Program-made: the position numbers and the translations under genes
In this document: positions 10,256 to 19,692 of the stretch, piece after piece
How positions within the stretch are numbered: the first letter of the stretch is position 1
Layout: each line of letters begins with the position of its first letter
NCBI GenBank assembly: GCA_016124585.1
Contig: WGNL01000001.1
Coordinates: 202,807-266,806, forward strand
Direction of reading: 5' to 3'
Source: Bacteroidota bacterium
Lineage (GTDB): Bacteria; Bacteroidota; Bacteroidia; Chitinophagales; Saprospiraceae
Length of the DNA: 64,000 nt
Notes under the pieces: model-generated
Seen by the model: the letters and a program-made list of their open reading frames with translations, nothing else
Databases searched by the model: none
Told to the model about the DNA's origin: nothing

Positions 10256-11857
10256 TTACATCTTGTTGGCCCCAGTAAAAATCCTGTTCCAATTAATGCC
10301 ATTGCGTATGCTGCCATTTTTGGTTGAAAACCAGATGAACAATGGCTTGCCAACAATATGGTTTTCTGGAACAAAGCCCCAAACCCTACTGTCTTCTGAA
10401 TTGTGACGATTGTCGCCCATCATCCAGTAATAGTTCATTTTGAAAGTGTAACTCGTGGCTTCTTGGCCATTAATGAAGAATTTTCCATCTTTTTTCTCCA
10501 GCTTATTGCCTTCGTAATTGGAGATGATACGCTCATAAAAGGCAATACTTTCTGGATTGATTGCTACAGTAGCCCCTTTTTTTGGAATATAAATTGGGCC
10601 ATAATTATCGTTGGTCCAGGCTCCATAATGGACTGGGTCATGTGGGAAATAATCATGCTTTCCCAGTTTTTCAAATGGATAGAAATCAATCTTTATGGCT
10701 GGATCCATCGCTTTGATTTTTTCTACTTGTTCTTTATCAAGCCAATAAATCCCCTGGTCCATGTATGATTCTTGGGTATTCACGCCCATTTCATCCAGCT
10801 TCTCTTTATTCAGAGGGCCAGAAGGTGACTCGACCACATATAAAAACTGCATGTGAGTCGGGTTTTGCGCAGCGGTACCATTTATATACACTTGCCTGTC
10901 AACTATTTTCAGACTATCTCCCGGCAATCCAATACAACGTTTGATGTAGTGGTCTCTTTTGTCGATAGGTCTCACCACCAAATCAGCGTTCCCCGTTTTA
11001 ATTTGCATGAAACGTTGCTGCTGCTGAGGGTCTCCGCTTGCACCCCTTCGATAGTCATTGATGCTCCAAGTGCGCTCTGGAAAAACATAGACACTATCCC
11101 CCTCTGGGTAATTGAATACCACTGGGTCGTATCGTTTTACTTCGCTGATGGCAGGCAAACGGTAAAATGGCAGGTTGGGCTTCGAAATGTAGCTTTCACA
11201 ATCGAAAAAGGGGAGCCGGTTGTGCAGCAAGGGAAACATGAGCACTGTCTTAGGTGTGCGGATGCCATAATGTGCCTTGCTTACAAACAGAAAGTCCCCC
11301 ACTTTTAGTGAACCTTCCATAGAAGAGGTAGGAATTACGTAGGCTTCAATGAGAAACATACGGATAAACGAAGCAGCAAACACGGCAAAAACAATGGCTT
11401 CTGTCCATTCCCGGGCTGGTGATTTGGCATAAGGGTTTTTTGTGTTCAACTTTTGTAGCTCCCGTTTGTCACCAGCTTTTTGAGCTTCAATTATTTTATT
11501 CTTGTACTCTCGTTCCATTGTGAAATTGGGGCCAAGGTACTTGTCGTTTTTGTCCTTGCCAATGACATAAAAAATGGCTGGGGCAAAAATCACGGCCATT
11601 GCGGAGCTACCAAAACTATATCTTCCAAAAGAGCGGACCATATCCACACAAAGCCCAACGAAAATGAAAATATTGACGATGGGGAACAATAACCAGAGCG
11701 CATGACTGGGTTTGCGACCAACAATTTTGCACATTTCGACAAAGTTGAGGCCGGGTATCAGTGCTTTTTTACCATCAACACCTGCTTTTTCAAACAATTT
11801 CATCATTGTGATGCTAAACAGGATGTAGGTGATAATCAGGAAAATTAGAATCTCCAT
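10256..11857 (-). CDS. lepB: Signal peptidase I
   Basis: The enzyme removes signal peptides from Sec-exported proteins at the inner membrane, so it would process the many secreted proteins of this window. The N-terminus has two or three membrane helices. The catalytic serine sits in IPTSSMEGSLKVGDFLFVSK and the general-base lysine in YIKRCIGLPGDSL. The C-terminal signature is MGDNRHNSEDSRVWGFVP. At 533 aa it is much longer than the E. coli enzyme (about 324 aa) because of an extended N-terminus and a large insert between the two catalytic boxes, as is common in Bacteroidota. I chose the ATG at 11857, which begins MEILIFLIITYILFS; an upstream in-frame ATG at 11884 would add nine residues. Confidence 0.95.
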   Translation of the reverse strand: MEILIFLIITYILFSITMMKLFEKAGVDGKKALIPGLNFVEMCKIVGRKPSHALWLLFPIVNIFIFVGLCVDMVRSFGRYSFGSSAMAVIFAPAIFYVIGKDKNDKYLGPNFTMEREYKNKIIEAQKAGDKRELQKLNTKNPYAKSPAREWTEAIVFAVFAASFIRMFLIEAYVIPTSSMEGSLKVGDFLFVSKAHYGIRTPKTVLMFPLLHNRLPFFDCESYISKPNLPFYRLPAISEVKRYDPVVFNYPEGDSVYVFPERTWSINDYRRGASGDPQQQQRFMQIKTGNADLVVRPIDKRDHYIKRCIGLPGDSLKIVDRQVYINGTAAQNPTHMQFLYVVESPSGPLNKEKLDEMGVNTQESYMDQGIYWLDKEQVEKIKAMDPAIKIDFYPFEKLGKHDYFPHDPVHYGAWTNDNYGPIYIPKKGATVAINPESIAFYERIISNYEGNKLEKKDGKFFINGQEATSYTFKMNYYWMMGDNRHNSEDSRVWGFVPENHIVGKPLFIWFSTKNGSIRNGINWNRIFTGANKM

Positions 11858-11924
11858 AATTTTAACTAAAAGGGTAAAAAACAAAGTAAGTTACAAGACC
11901 CGGAAGGGACTTTTTTATGGGCGG

Positions 11925-11952
11925 CAAAGATAAATTAAAATACAAGCTGCAA
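11925..11952 (-). promoter_or_regulatory. Possible lepB promoter
   Basis: On the minus strand TATCTTTG (11932-11925) is a full -7 match. TTG at 11952-11950 lies 17 bp upstream, slightly shorter than the usual spacing. Confidence 0.5.
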
Positions 11953-11979
11953 GCGGAAAGTACAGACTAATTGGTAGCC

Positions 11980-12342
11980 TCATTCGACAAAGCCTTGGAG
12001 ATAGAGTTTTTCGCCTTTCTTTTGGTGGTTAAAAAACACTGTGACTTTCTTGTAGAAATACCCGGATTTCCGGGCATCAAATACCACTCTGACGTAGCCT
12101 TCTTTCCCAGGTTCCACAGGCGTTTCGGTCCACTCGGTGGCTGTACATCCACAGATGGAACGTACTGCATCAATGATTAAAGGGGCGTCTCCTGTGTTCT
12201 TGAATGTAAAATCGTGTGTGGCAGGGACATTTAAGGTTAAATCGCCAAAGTCGTGGGTGGTAAGAGTTACCCACTCGAAAGCAGGCCCAATAGCAATTTG
12301 TGTCTGGAGTAAAAGAAAACAGGATAAAAAATAGGTCAGCAT
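11980..12342 (-). CDS. DUF1573 domain protein
   Basis: This 120-aa exported protein starts with a signal peptide (MLTYFLSCFLLLQTQIAIG). One DUF1573 domain follows, an Ig-like fold related to ASPM-SPD2-Hydin. Typical motifs are HDFGDL, FTFKNTGDAPLIIDAV and CGCTATEW, with the Cys pair this family usually has. Its function is not established; such proteins are often secreted or periplasmic in Bacteroidota. The start at 12342 is preferred because an upstream in-frame start (12402) would lie inside a 40-bp palindrome and place 20 polar residues before the signal peptide. Confidence 0.8.
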   Translation of the reverse strand: MLTYFLSCFLLLQTQIAIGPAFEWVTLTTHDFGDLTLNVPATHDFTFKNTGDAPLIIDAVRSICGCTATEWTETPVEPGKEGYVRVVFDARKSGYFYKKVTVFFNHQKKGEKLYLQGFVE

Positions 12343-12374
12343 GTTCGGCAATTGACTGGCTAATTGAAAAGTAA

Positions 12375-12414
12375 GTTTCAGGATTTTTGCTTGGCCAAGC
12401 AAAAATCCTGAAAC
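12375..12414. repeat. Perfect 40-bp palindrome
   Basis: GTTTCAGGATTTTTGCTTGG is followed directly by its exact reverse complement, with no loop. It lies between the coiled-coil gene and the DUF1573 gene, both on the minus strand. It may end transcription of the coiled-coil gene or be a dispersed palindromic element. No strong T-run follows it. Confidence 0.85.
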
Positions 12415-12445
12415 CGTAACGTTTTGATTTGAACATCAGTATTGG

Positions 12446-13432
12446 TTACTTCAGGTCAAAGCCGCCTGTGCCAGCAAGGTGGCCTTTATTATAAACTTCA
12501 ACCTTGTATTTACCCTTTCCAAAAGCACCAACATTTGGGTCCCAATTAAAGCAAATATCGGCAGCATCTTGGTTGTAGTCATATTCCTTGCTGTAGGTGT
12601 AGCGGAGTTCCTCGCCGTTTTCTTTGCTGTAAAATGTACCTGCGCCAAGTTCGTCGATTGCCATTGTTTCACCTACCGGATTTAGAATCCGAACATAAAA
12701 AGTTTCCACACCGGGCCTAGCTATCTTGTTTTCAGTGGTGTGAATGCAAATTTTGAGTTGGTCCACATTTTTTGCGTATTTTTTCTTCACGGTTTTGCCG
12801 CTGTTGCGCTCTTTTAATGGAGTCACTTCCACTTTGTCAATTTTTATTACAGAAGCCAAATTCACCTTTTCAGTTAGCTTGGATTTTTCCTCATTCAATT
12901 GGCTTTTCTCTGCCACCAATGCTGATTTTTCGCCTTCCAGCATATTGGTCCGCATATTGGCACTGTCAAGGTTATCGCTTAGGTTTTTGGAACGCTCTGT
13001 GAGTTGGTCCCGCTCACCTTTCAGGCTTTCGATTTCACCTTTCATTCGGTCGATTTCAGCTACATAACTTGCCAATTGACTGCGCATATTATTCATCTCA
13101 GCTTTTGCTCTGCTGATATCCTTGCCACTGGCCAGCAGCCCTTCTATTTTGTTTTTTTGTTGCTTCAGTTCCTCTTTTTGTTGGTCTATGATGGCGTTCA
13201 ATTCTTCGTTACTGCCCCGCATTTCTTCCAAATCAGACAAGGCTTCCTGATATTGTTTTTCCAACTCAATTTTCAATTTATCGGCCTCTGCCAATTTGGT
13301 GGTCTGCGAATCTACCAGTACATCTTGGTTGTATTTGTTGCAAAGCAGAACGCCATTTGTTACCAGCAAGGTAGCGATGATTATTCCTGCGATAATTAGA
13401 AGTCGTTGCTGTGACGAATTGTTAGTTGCCAT
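12446..13432 (-). CDS. Membrane-anchored coiled-coil protein
   Basis: This 328-aa protein has one N-terminal membrane helix (LLIIAGIIIATLLVTNGVLL). A long coiled coil of Glu/Lys/Gln heptads runs from about residue 40 to 195. The C-terminal globular beta domain (about 195-328) contains KICIHTTENKIARPGVETF and ends AGTGGFDLK. The topology suggests a periplasmic rod with a small sensor or binding head. I recognise the general architecture from Bacteroidota hypothetical proteins but no named family, and no function is proposed. Confidence 0.75.
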   Translation of the reverse strand: MATNNSSQQRLLIIAGIIIATLLVTNGVLLCNKYNQDVLVDSQTTKLAEADKLKIELEKQYQEALSDLEEMRGSNEELNAIIDQQKEELKQQKNKIEGLLASGKDISRAKAEMNNMRSQLASYVAEIDRMKGEIESLKGERDQLTERSKNLSDNLDSANMRTNMLEGEKSALVAEKSQLNEEKSKLTEKVNLASVIKIDKVEVTPLKERNSGKTVKKKYAKNVDQLKICIHTTENKIARPGVETFYVRILNPVGETMAIDELGAGTFYSKENGEELRYTYSKEYDYNQDAADICFNWDPNVGAFGKGKYKVEVYNKGHLAGTGGFDLK

Positions 13433-13630
13433 GTCTTAGGTCTAATTTATTTAATAGTGTTTTATTGAAAAATGATTGTCAAACAATTGATAATCAAGGT
13501 GTTAAGTTTGAAAATTGTTCGTTTGAGAAGTAATGGCTTAGGCTGGAATCACTTGTAATTTGCGTAATATTTTCGCAAAGTTAGTATATTTTGTCATGCG
13601 TTTAAGTCCTTCGGAATACCCTCAAATTGC

Positions 13631-13638
13631 TACCTTCG
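13631..13638 (+). promoter_or_regulatory. -7-like element before the exonuclease gene
   Basis: TACCTTCG is a near match to TAnnTTTG and sits 21 bp before the chosen ATG at 13659. It supports that start over a longer reading frame from 13560. No clear -33 element is visible. Confidence 0.4.
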
Positions 13639-13658
13639 CCCTGCACAAAAAACAAAAT

Positions 13659-14399
13659 ATGATTGAATCAATTGACATTGCCAACATTCTATTTTTAGAC
13701 ATCGAATGTGTTTCGGCCCAACCTTCCTACGATGATTTGGATGAAACGTTCCAAGAACTATGGGCAATAAAAGCAAAGCAAGTGCTCCGCAAAGAGTTAA
13801 ATGGCGAAGAAGTTGAACAATCATACCAAGATAAAGCGGCGATTTATGCCGAGTTTGGTAAAATCATCTGTATTTCAGTCGGAATTGTCATCCGGGATGC
13901 CGATCAATCGTTAAAAGTCAGGTTAAAATCGTTCGCCCACATAGACGAAAAGCAACTTTTGAAGGACTTTTGCAACTTACTCAACCAGCATTACAAGGAT
14001 ACCAGTAAGCATTACTTATGTGGACACAATATCAAGGAGTTTGATATCCCTTACATTTGTAGGAGGTTGGTAATCAATCAGTTGGAATTTCCGGCGCTTC
14101 TTCAAGTAACTGGTAAAAAACCTTGGGAGGTCAAGTATCTTTTGGATACCATGGAGCTTTGGAAATTCGGCGATATAAAATCTTACACATCGCTCAAATT
14201 ATTGGCAGCCGTTCTCGGCTTTCCATCTCCTAAAGACGATATTGACGGAAGTGATGTTGGGAGGGTATACTGGGAAGAACAAGATGTTGACCGCATTTCA
14301 TTGTACTGTGAAAAAGATGTTCTGGCAACGGTGCAGTTGTTTTTGCGGTTTAGGAGGATGCCGATTTTATCACCAGAACAGGTACATCACGTTCGCTGA
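13659..14399 (+). CDS. Predicted PolB-like 3'-5' exonuclease (DEDDy)
   Basis: This 246-aa protein fits the DNA_pol_B_exo2-like family of stand-alone exonucleases. The acidic motifs are visible in order: DIECV (ExoI, D-x-E), GHNIKEFDIPYICRR (ExoII) and YCEKDVLATVQLF (ExoIII, Y-x3-D). These residues bind the two catalytic metals in DEDDy exonucleases. It probably acts on DNA in the cytoplasm; its specific repair role is unknown. The start at 13659 puts the ExoI motif near the N-terminus, as usual. It converges with the next gene, leaving a 4-bp gap. Confidence 0.85.
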   Translation: MIESIDIANILFLDIECVSAQPSYDDLDETFQELWAIKAKQVLRKELNGEEVEQSYQDKAAIYAEFGKIICISVGIVIRDADQSLKVRLKSFAHIDEKQLLKDFCNLLNQHYKDTSKHYLCGHNIKEFDIPYICRRLVINQLEFPALLQVTGKKPWEVKYLLDTMELWKFGDIKSYTSLKLLAAVLGFPSPKDDIDGSDVGRVYWEEQDVDRISLYCEKDVLATVQLFLRFRRMPILSPEQVHHVR

Positions 14400-14403
14400 T
14401 AGG

Positions 14404-15039
14404 TCAGCACCATACTAAAATATAGTTTCCAAATTTTTCATAAAACACTTCAAAACCCCAAACCTCACCATCCTTTTCAATGCTGCCAGATGTGCTTCCA
14501 ACTAATTGGTAATCAAAAGGTTCGATAAAAATATTGCTTCGAAAATCTAATTCACGCCGTCCATGCGCTTTGTACAAAGCCTCTTTAGCACCCCAATAGA
14601 CATGGATATGTTCTAAACGTGTCTCCGGTTTCAAACTGCCCAACTCAGCCAAACCCATAAACCGCTTGGCAAGCACTTCGATTTTCGGAACTATATGTTG
14701 TATGTCAATACCAGCTGGGTTTTTTGCCAAAATGACAGCTACCATCTCGTGAGAGTGGCTGAAAGATAAATGAAACGGTGTGCCCCAAATATGAGGTTTT
14801 CCAAATTCATCCTTCAACACAGGAACTCGGTCCTCATAACCTAGTGAAATTAACATATCGTGAACCAAGTATCGACTTGCCAGCCATTCAAGCCGCCGCC
14901 GTCCCTTTAGTTTTGCAAGTTCTTGCTCTTCAACTAATTGCAAATCAAGCTTTTGTCTAAAAAAGTCAGGGTCTTCATCCATTTGCCAGATGCCAACGAC
15001 CGTTTCATTTTCCAATGTTTTTTTTAACAATAGCCCCAT
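14404..15039 (-). CDS. 4'-phosphopantetheinyl transferase superfamily protein
   Basis: The 211-aa protein has the two hallmark regions of Sfp-type transferases. HLSFSHSHEMVAVIL followed by GIDIQ carries the metal-binding Asp, and YWGAKEALYKAHGRR carries the W.KEA..K signature. These enzymes move the phosphopantetheine arm from CoA onto a conserved Ser of acyl or peptidyl carrier proteins. No carrier protein or synthase is in the window, so the partner could be the fatty-acid ACP or a distant secondary-metabolite system. Confidence 0.88.
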   Translation of the reverse strand: MGLLLKKTLENETVVGIWQMDEDPDFFRQKLDLQLVEEQELAKLKGRRRLEWLASRYLVHDMLISLGYEDRVPVLKDEFGKPHIWGTPFHLSFSHSHEMVAVILAKNPAGIDIQHIVPKIEVLAKRFMGLAELGSLKPETRLEHIHVYWGAKEALYKAHGRRELDFRSNIFIEPFDYQLVGSTSGSIEKDGEVWGFEVFYEKFGNYILVWC

Positions 15040-15117
15040 GAATTATTAGACATTTGCAGTGCCAAGTATATTTAGTCTGCAATACCGCAAAGAACGCAAA
15101 CCCACGCCATTCCGCAA

Positions 15118-16023
15118 ATGCAAGTAAGCAAAGTAGCCCAATTGACAGGACATAACGCCAGCATTTTTGCTCTCATTGAAGGGCAGGATGAACGCCGTAT
15201 TTTCACTGCAGCAGGCGATGGATGGGTGGTGGAATGGGACTTGGATACACCAGATTTGGGCAAGTTGGTGGCCAAGGTTGACCGTCAGGTTTTTTCGCTC
15301 TGTTTTTTGAGAAATGAGCAAAAAATTGTGGCAGGAAATATGGATGGAGGCGTACATTGGATAGACCTCAACGTCCCGGATTCCACCAAAAATATTGGCC
15401 ACCATCAACGTGGCGTTTTCGAAATTTTAGAAGCAAATGGCAGTGTTTTTACCGCAGGTGGTGATGGCAAGCTAAGCCGCTGGTCAATTTCCGAAATGCA
15501 ATCTACTGAGAGCTACCACCTTGCAAATCAAGCACTTAGGTGTATTTTTTTTTGTGAAAAAAGGCAAGAATTAGCCGTCGGTGGCAGCGATGGTGCCATT
15601 TACATGCTTGATGTAGCATCGCTTGAACTGCGTCACAAAATCACCGCCGCACACGCCAGTTCTGTCTTCTCGATACAATACTCGCCAGATGGTAACTCCC
15701 TGCTCAGCGGTGGTAGGGATGCTCACCTCAAGGTCTGGGATTTGGAAAATAATTTTGAGGAAATTAGCTCACAGCCAGCCCATTTATTCACAATCAACAG
15801 TATTTCATTCAGCCCTGATAGGCAGTATTTTGCAACGGCAAGCCGTGACAAGACGGTGAAAATTTGGAATGCTTCAAATTATGAATTGATAAAAGTGTTG
15901 GAAGGCGGACGGGATGGTGGTCATTTTAACTCCGTCAACAGAGTTTTGTGGTCAAAACATCAGAATATGCTGGTGTCTTGCAGCGATGACCGGACTTGTA
16001 TTTTGTGGAAAGTAATTGCGTGA
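15118..16023 (+). CDS. WD40 repeat protein
   Basis: This 301-aa protein has no signal peptide and consists of about seven WD40 blades. Clear examples are LTGHNASIFALI, SVFSIQYSPDGNSLLSGGRD, HLKVWDLE, SISFSPDRQYFATASRDKTVKIW and MLVSCSDDRTCILWKV. It should form a single cytosolic beta-propeller used for protein contacts. It diverges from the phosphopantetheinyl transferase gene with a 78-bp gap. The partner is unknown. Confidence 0.88.
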   Translation: MQVSKVAQLTGHNASIFALIEGQDERRIFTAAGDGWVVEWDLDTPDLGKLVAKVDRQVFSLCFLRNEQKIVAGNMDGGVHWIDLNVPDSTKNIGHHQRGVFEILEANGSVFTAGGDGKLSRWSISEMQSTESYHLANQALRCIFFCEKRQELAVGGSDGAIYMLDVASLELRHKITAAHASSVFSIQYSPDGNSLLSGGRDAHLKVWDLENNFEEISSQPAHLFTINSISFSPDRQYFATASRDKTVKIWNASNYELIKVLEGGRDGGHFNSVNRVLWSKHQNMLVSCSDDRTCILWKVIA

Positions 16024-16489
16024 CTCTTACAAAACTCAAACTATCAACTACAAAAAGCAGCAAGTCAGCAGCTGAAAGTCGAAGTAAAACCGGGTTTTAG
16101 CCAGTTGCTGCTGCTTGCTACGTTTCGAGCGTTTTTAGTTGGTTTTGTTTGCTAATATTGATGCGAATTGTAAAAGTCAAATTCCTCAAAAAACTTCATT
16201 TCAATTTTCAAGTGTATTGTTTCAAAAAACGAGAGCGTGCCATCTCAGAGCTTTAGATGTTTTAGAAAAAATGAATTCCTGTTCACTGTTGGCAAAGAAA
16301 GGCCAAGGCATACCTTTGCGCAAATTGGTTAGCGGTTCAAACCTGAGTTTGTGCCAATTTTAACCTATGAGTACTGATTTTGGCCAAATGTTAAATCAAC
16401 TCCATTTTGTTAATTGCCTCGTTTTCAGTGTTTTACATAAATTGTTAAGATTGAAAAAGGTCAACTGTTAAACCCTCTTAACTTTTGTT
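16024..16489. other. Intergenic region upstream of meaB
   Basis: I see no convincing gene here. An imperfect inverted repeat of AGCAGCAAG and CTTGCT types lies at about 16050-16120 and may end the WD40 transcript. A short open frame at 16139-16363 has no recognisable features. Confidence 0.5.
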
Positions 16490-17509
16490 TTGAATAAAAA
16501 AGCAATCATTTCGGGTAAAAATTGGTCGGCAAGTGACTATGCTGAGGGCATACTTCGAGGTGATAGGGTTGTGCTAAGTCGTGCCATAACCTTAGTTGAA
16601 AGCAGCCGGCCGGAACATCGAGAGTTAGCGCAACAGGTGCTCGAAAAATGCCTGCCACACTCCGGAAACTCTTTTCGGATAGGCATAACAGGCCCGCCAG
16701 GTGTAGGCAAGAGCAGTTTTATCGAAGCTTTCGGAAATTACATTGTTCAAGAACAAGGGTACAAACTGGCTGTTCTGGCCATCGACCCCAGCAGCCAAGT
16801 GAGCGGAGGCAGTATTTTGGGTGACAAAACCCGGATGGAAAAGCTGAGCCTTGAATCAAATGCCTTCATCCGGCCAAGCCCAGCAGGCAGTTCTCTGGGT
16901 GGGGTAGCCAATTGTACACACGAGTCAATGCTTCTTTGCGAAGCGGCTGGTTTTGAAATGATTTTCATCGAAACTGTGGGGGTAGGGCAGAGTGAAACGG
17001 CGGTGGCTGGCATGGTGGATTTTTTCATGCTACTGCTGTTACCCGGGGCTGGTGACGAGTTGCAGGGCATCAAACGTGGAATCGTGGAAATGGCTGATAT
17101 TTTGGCCGTGAACAAAGCAGATGGTGACCGAATTGAGTTGGCAAAATCTGCTCGGAAAGACTATGCCCAAGCATTACATTTATTCTCTGAAAAACCAAGT
17201 GGCTGGCTTCCAAAAGCGGTCACTTGCTCCGCAAATTCAGGTGAAGGATTGCCGGAGATTTGGAAATTAATTGCTGATTATCAAGCAATTGTGAAGCTAA
17301 ATGGGTGGTTTAATGAAAATAGAAAAGCACAGTTGGCAGCTTGGTTTTCTTCGCAATTGGAGCAATCCATCCATCGGTTTTTCTTTGAAAACCCTGTTGT
17401 GAAATCAGCACTTGAAGCCCAAAAACAAGCTGTATTGGAAGGTAAAATAAGCCCAACCAATGCTGCCCACCAACTTTTAGATTTATTCTTGAAATCCCTT
17501 CCGAAGTAA
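16490..17509 (+). CDS. meaB: Methylmalonyl-CoA mutase-associated GTPase MeaB (LAO/AO ATPase family)
   Basis: MeaB is a G3E GTPase that loads and protects the B12 cofactor of methylmalonyl-CoA mutase. The P-loop is GITGPPGVGKSSFIEA (about residues 64-79). LAIDPSS, FIETVGVGQSE and the NKAD base-specificity motif follow. The length of 339 aa is normal for the family. The start is a TTG: an in-frame stop lies at 16469-16471, and the next ATG would remove the P-loop. The mutase genes are not in this window. Confidence 0.9.
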   Translation: MNKKAIISGKNWSASDYAEGILRGDRVVLSRAITLVESSRPEHRELAQQVLEKCLPHSGNSFRIGITGPPGVGKSSFIEAFGNYIVQEQGYKLAVLAIDPSSQVSGGSILGDKTRMEKLSLESNAFIRPSPAGSSLGGVANCTHESMLLCEAAGFEMIFIETVGVGQSETAVAGMVDFFMLLLLPGAGDELQGIKRGIVEMADILAVNKADGDRIELAKSARKDYAQALHLFSEKPSGWLPKAVTCSANSGEGLPEIWKLIADYQAIVKLNGWFNENRKAQLAAWFSSQLEQSIHRFFFENPVVKSALEAQKQAVLEGKISPTNAAHQLLDLFLKSLPK

Positions 17510-17692
17510 TAATTTTCATTTTCCATTCTCCGTTGTTTTCTGCCGTTTTGTCACCCATTTTCATTCCTTTCCCTGCCATTTTTCACCAAAAATTATCAAA
17601 AAACGAACAAAAAGTCAGTCAAAACCTGCTGGCATATTGATTGATTGGCGAGAGGAGCAAACCATTTTTGAACTAAAATAAAATAAATCTCA

Positions 17693-19606
17693 ATGGGAAA
17701 AATAATAGGAATTGACTTAGGAACAACGAACTCCTGTGTGGCCGTGATGGAAGGTAATGAGCCTGTTGTCATTGCCAACGACGAAGGTAGGAGGACTACT
17801 CCGTCCATCATCGGCTTCCTCGACAACGGGGAGCGGAAGGTGGGCGACCCTGCAAAACGCCAAGCGATCACGAACCCACAACGTACGGTGGCCTCCATCA
17901 AACGTTTCATGGGAAACCGTTTCTCTGAAGTTGGAAAAGAATTGGAGCACACCACTTATAAAGTTGTGAAAGGCGACAATGATACGGTTCGGGTGGATAT
18001 TGATGGCAGGCTTTACACCCCGCAAGAAATCTCTGCAATGACGCTTCAGAAAATGAAAAAAACGGCAGAAGATTTCTTGGGTTCTGAAGTAACAGAGGCT
18101 GTTATCACGGTTCCAGCTTACTTCAATGACTCTCAACGTCAAGCTACAAAAGAAGCTGGTGAAATCGCTGGCTTGAAAGTACGCCGTATCATTAACGAAC
18201 CAACGGCTGCTGCCCTGGCTTATGGCCTCGATAAGCGCCACAAAGACATGACCATTGCAGTGTACGACCTTGGTGGTGGTACTTTCGATATTTCCATTTT
18301 GGAATTGGGCGACGGTGTTTTTGAGGTAAAATCCACAAATGGAGATACCCACCTTGGAGGTGATGACTTTGACCGCAAAATCATTGACTGGTTGGCGGAT
18401 GAGTTCAAAGCGCAAGAAAACATTGACCTTCGGAAAGATCCAATGGCACTTCAACGCTTGAAGGATGCCGCAGAAAAAGCTAAAATTGAGCTTTCATCTT
18501 CTTCCGAAACGGAAATCAATTTGCCATACATCACAGCGGTGGATGGGGTGCCTAAACACTTGGTTTTGAAACTTAGCCGCTCAAAATTTGAGCAGCTTTG
18601 CGATGACTTGGTTAAGCGCACCATTGAGCCATGTCGCCAAGCAATCAAAGACGCTGGTCTGACTGCCAGCGATATTGATGAAGTAATCCTAGTTGGTGGT
18701 TCAACTCGTATCCCTCGTATTCAAACGGTGGTTGAGGAGTTTTTTGGCAAGAAGCCAAACAAAGGCGTCAATCCAGATGAGGTTGTTGCCATTGGCGCAG
18801 CGATTCAGGGTGGTGTTTTGACTGGCGAAACTAAAGACGTGCTTTTGCTCGACGTCACCCCGCTTTCAATGGGTATCGAGACGATGGGCGGTGTTTACGA
18901 CGTAGTAATTGAAGCCAACACGACCATTCCGACGAAAAAATCGAAAACCTACTCAACCGCAGCTGACAACCAGCCAAGCGTGGAAATTCACATCCTACAA
19001 GGCGAGCGCCCGATGGCTAAGGACAATCGTAGCGTGGGCCGGTTCATCCTTGATGGAATTCCACCGGCACCACGTGGTGTGCCTCAGGTGGAGGTCAGCT
19101 TCGACATCGACTCGAATGGTATCCTCAGTGTCAGCGCTGTTGACAAAGGGACGGGCAAACAACAAAATATCCGCATCGAAGCCAGCACTGGCTTGAGCAA
19201 AGAGGAAGTTGCTCGGATGAAAGCTGAAGCACAAGCAAACGCAGACACTGACCGGGAAACTCGGGAAAGAGTGGAAAAATTGAACCAAGCTGACTCGCTG
19301 ATTTTCCAAACAGAAAAGCAGTTGAAGGAATACAAAGAAAAGATTCCTGCAGACAAAGTGAGCGCTATTGAATCTGCTTTGAATGAATTGAAAGAGGCCC
19401 ACAAAGCAGAGAACCTTGCAGGAATTGAGACGGCTTCTGCCAACCTCAATGCAGCTTGGCAAGCCGCAAGTCAGGACATGTACCAAGCTTCGCAAGAACA
19501 GCAAGCTGGTGCGGACGCTGGAAGCCATGACGCTGGACAAGACGGTGCAGGCACTGGTGCAAAAGAAGATGTTACTGACGTAGAATTTGAAGAAGTTGGT
19601 AAATAA
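17693..19606 (+). CDS. dnaK: Molecular chaperone DnaK (Hsp70)
   Basis: Full-length 637-aa Hsp70. The ATPase domain begins [17 protein letters not shown] and includes [27 protein letters not shown] and [10 protein letters not shown]. The substrate-binding domain has [15 protein letters not shown] helical lid follows, and the C-terminus ends DVEFEEVGK. It folds and protects proteins in the cytosol with DnaJ and GrpE, neither of which is adjacent. No CIRCE operator is visible in the 183-bp upstream gap. A strong terminator follows. Confidence 0.97.
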   Translation: MGKIIGIDLGTTNSCVAVMEGNEPVVIANDEGRRTTPSIIGFLDNGERKVGDPAKRQAITNPQRTVASIKRFMGNRFSEVGKELEHTTYKVVKGDNDTVRVDIDGRLYTPQEISAMTLQKMKKTAEDFLGSEVTEAVITVPAYFNDSQRQATKEAGEIAGLKVRRIINEPTAAALAYGLDKRHKDMTIAVYDLGGGTFDISILELGDGVFEVKSTNGDTHLGGDDFDRKIIDWLADEFKAQENIDLRKDPMALQRLKDAAEKAKIELSSSSETEINLPYITAVDGVPKHLVLKLSRSKFEQLCDDLVKRTIEPCRQAIKDAGLTASDIDEVILVGGSTRIPRIQTVVEEFFGKKPNKGVNPDEVVAIGAAIQGGVLTGETKDVLLLDVTPLSMGIETMGGVYDVVIEANTTIPTKKSKTYSTAADNQPSVEIHILQGERPMAKDNRSVGRFILDGIPPAPRGVPQVEVSFDIDSNGILSVSAVDKGTGKQQNIRIEASTGLSKEEVARMKAEAQANADTDRETRERVEKLNQADSLIFQTEKQLKEYKEKIPADKVSAIESALNELKEAHKAENLAGIETASANLNAAWQAASQDMYQASQEQQAGADAGSHDAGQDGAGTGAKEDVTDVEFEEVGK

Positions 19607-19631
19607 TAGAAGAGAATTAAGCTTAGGCAAG

Positions 19632-19668
19632 GGCGGCACTCCTAGCGGAGTTGCCGCCTTTTCTTTTT
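19632..19668 (+). terminator. Intrinsic terminator of dnaK
   Basis: GGCGGCACTCC and GGAGTTGCCGCC pair around a TAGC loop with one bulged T, followed by TTTTCTTTTT. It lies 26 bp after the dnaK stop. Confidence 0.88.
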
Positions 19669-19692
19669 AAGAAATATCACATCAAAATGACC

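Noticed and set aside
16139..16363. Possible 74-aa gene
   Set aside because: No motif, signal or operon context was found; the composition looks like translated noncoding DNA.
17510..17692. CIRCE operator before dnaK
   Set aside because: No TTAGCACTC-N9-GAGTGCTAA inverted repeat is present in the gap.
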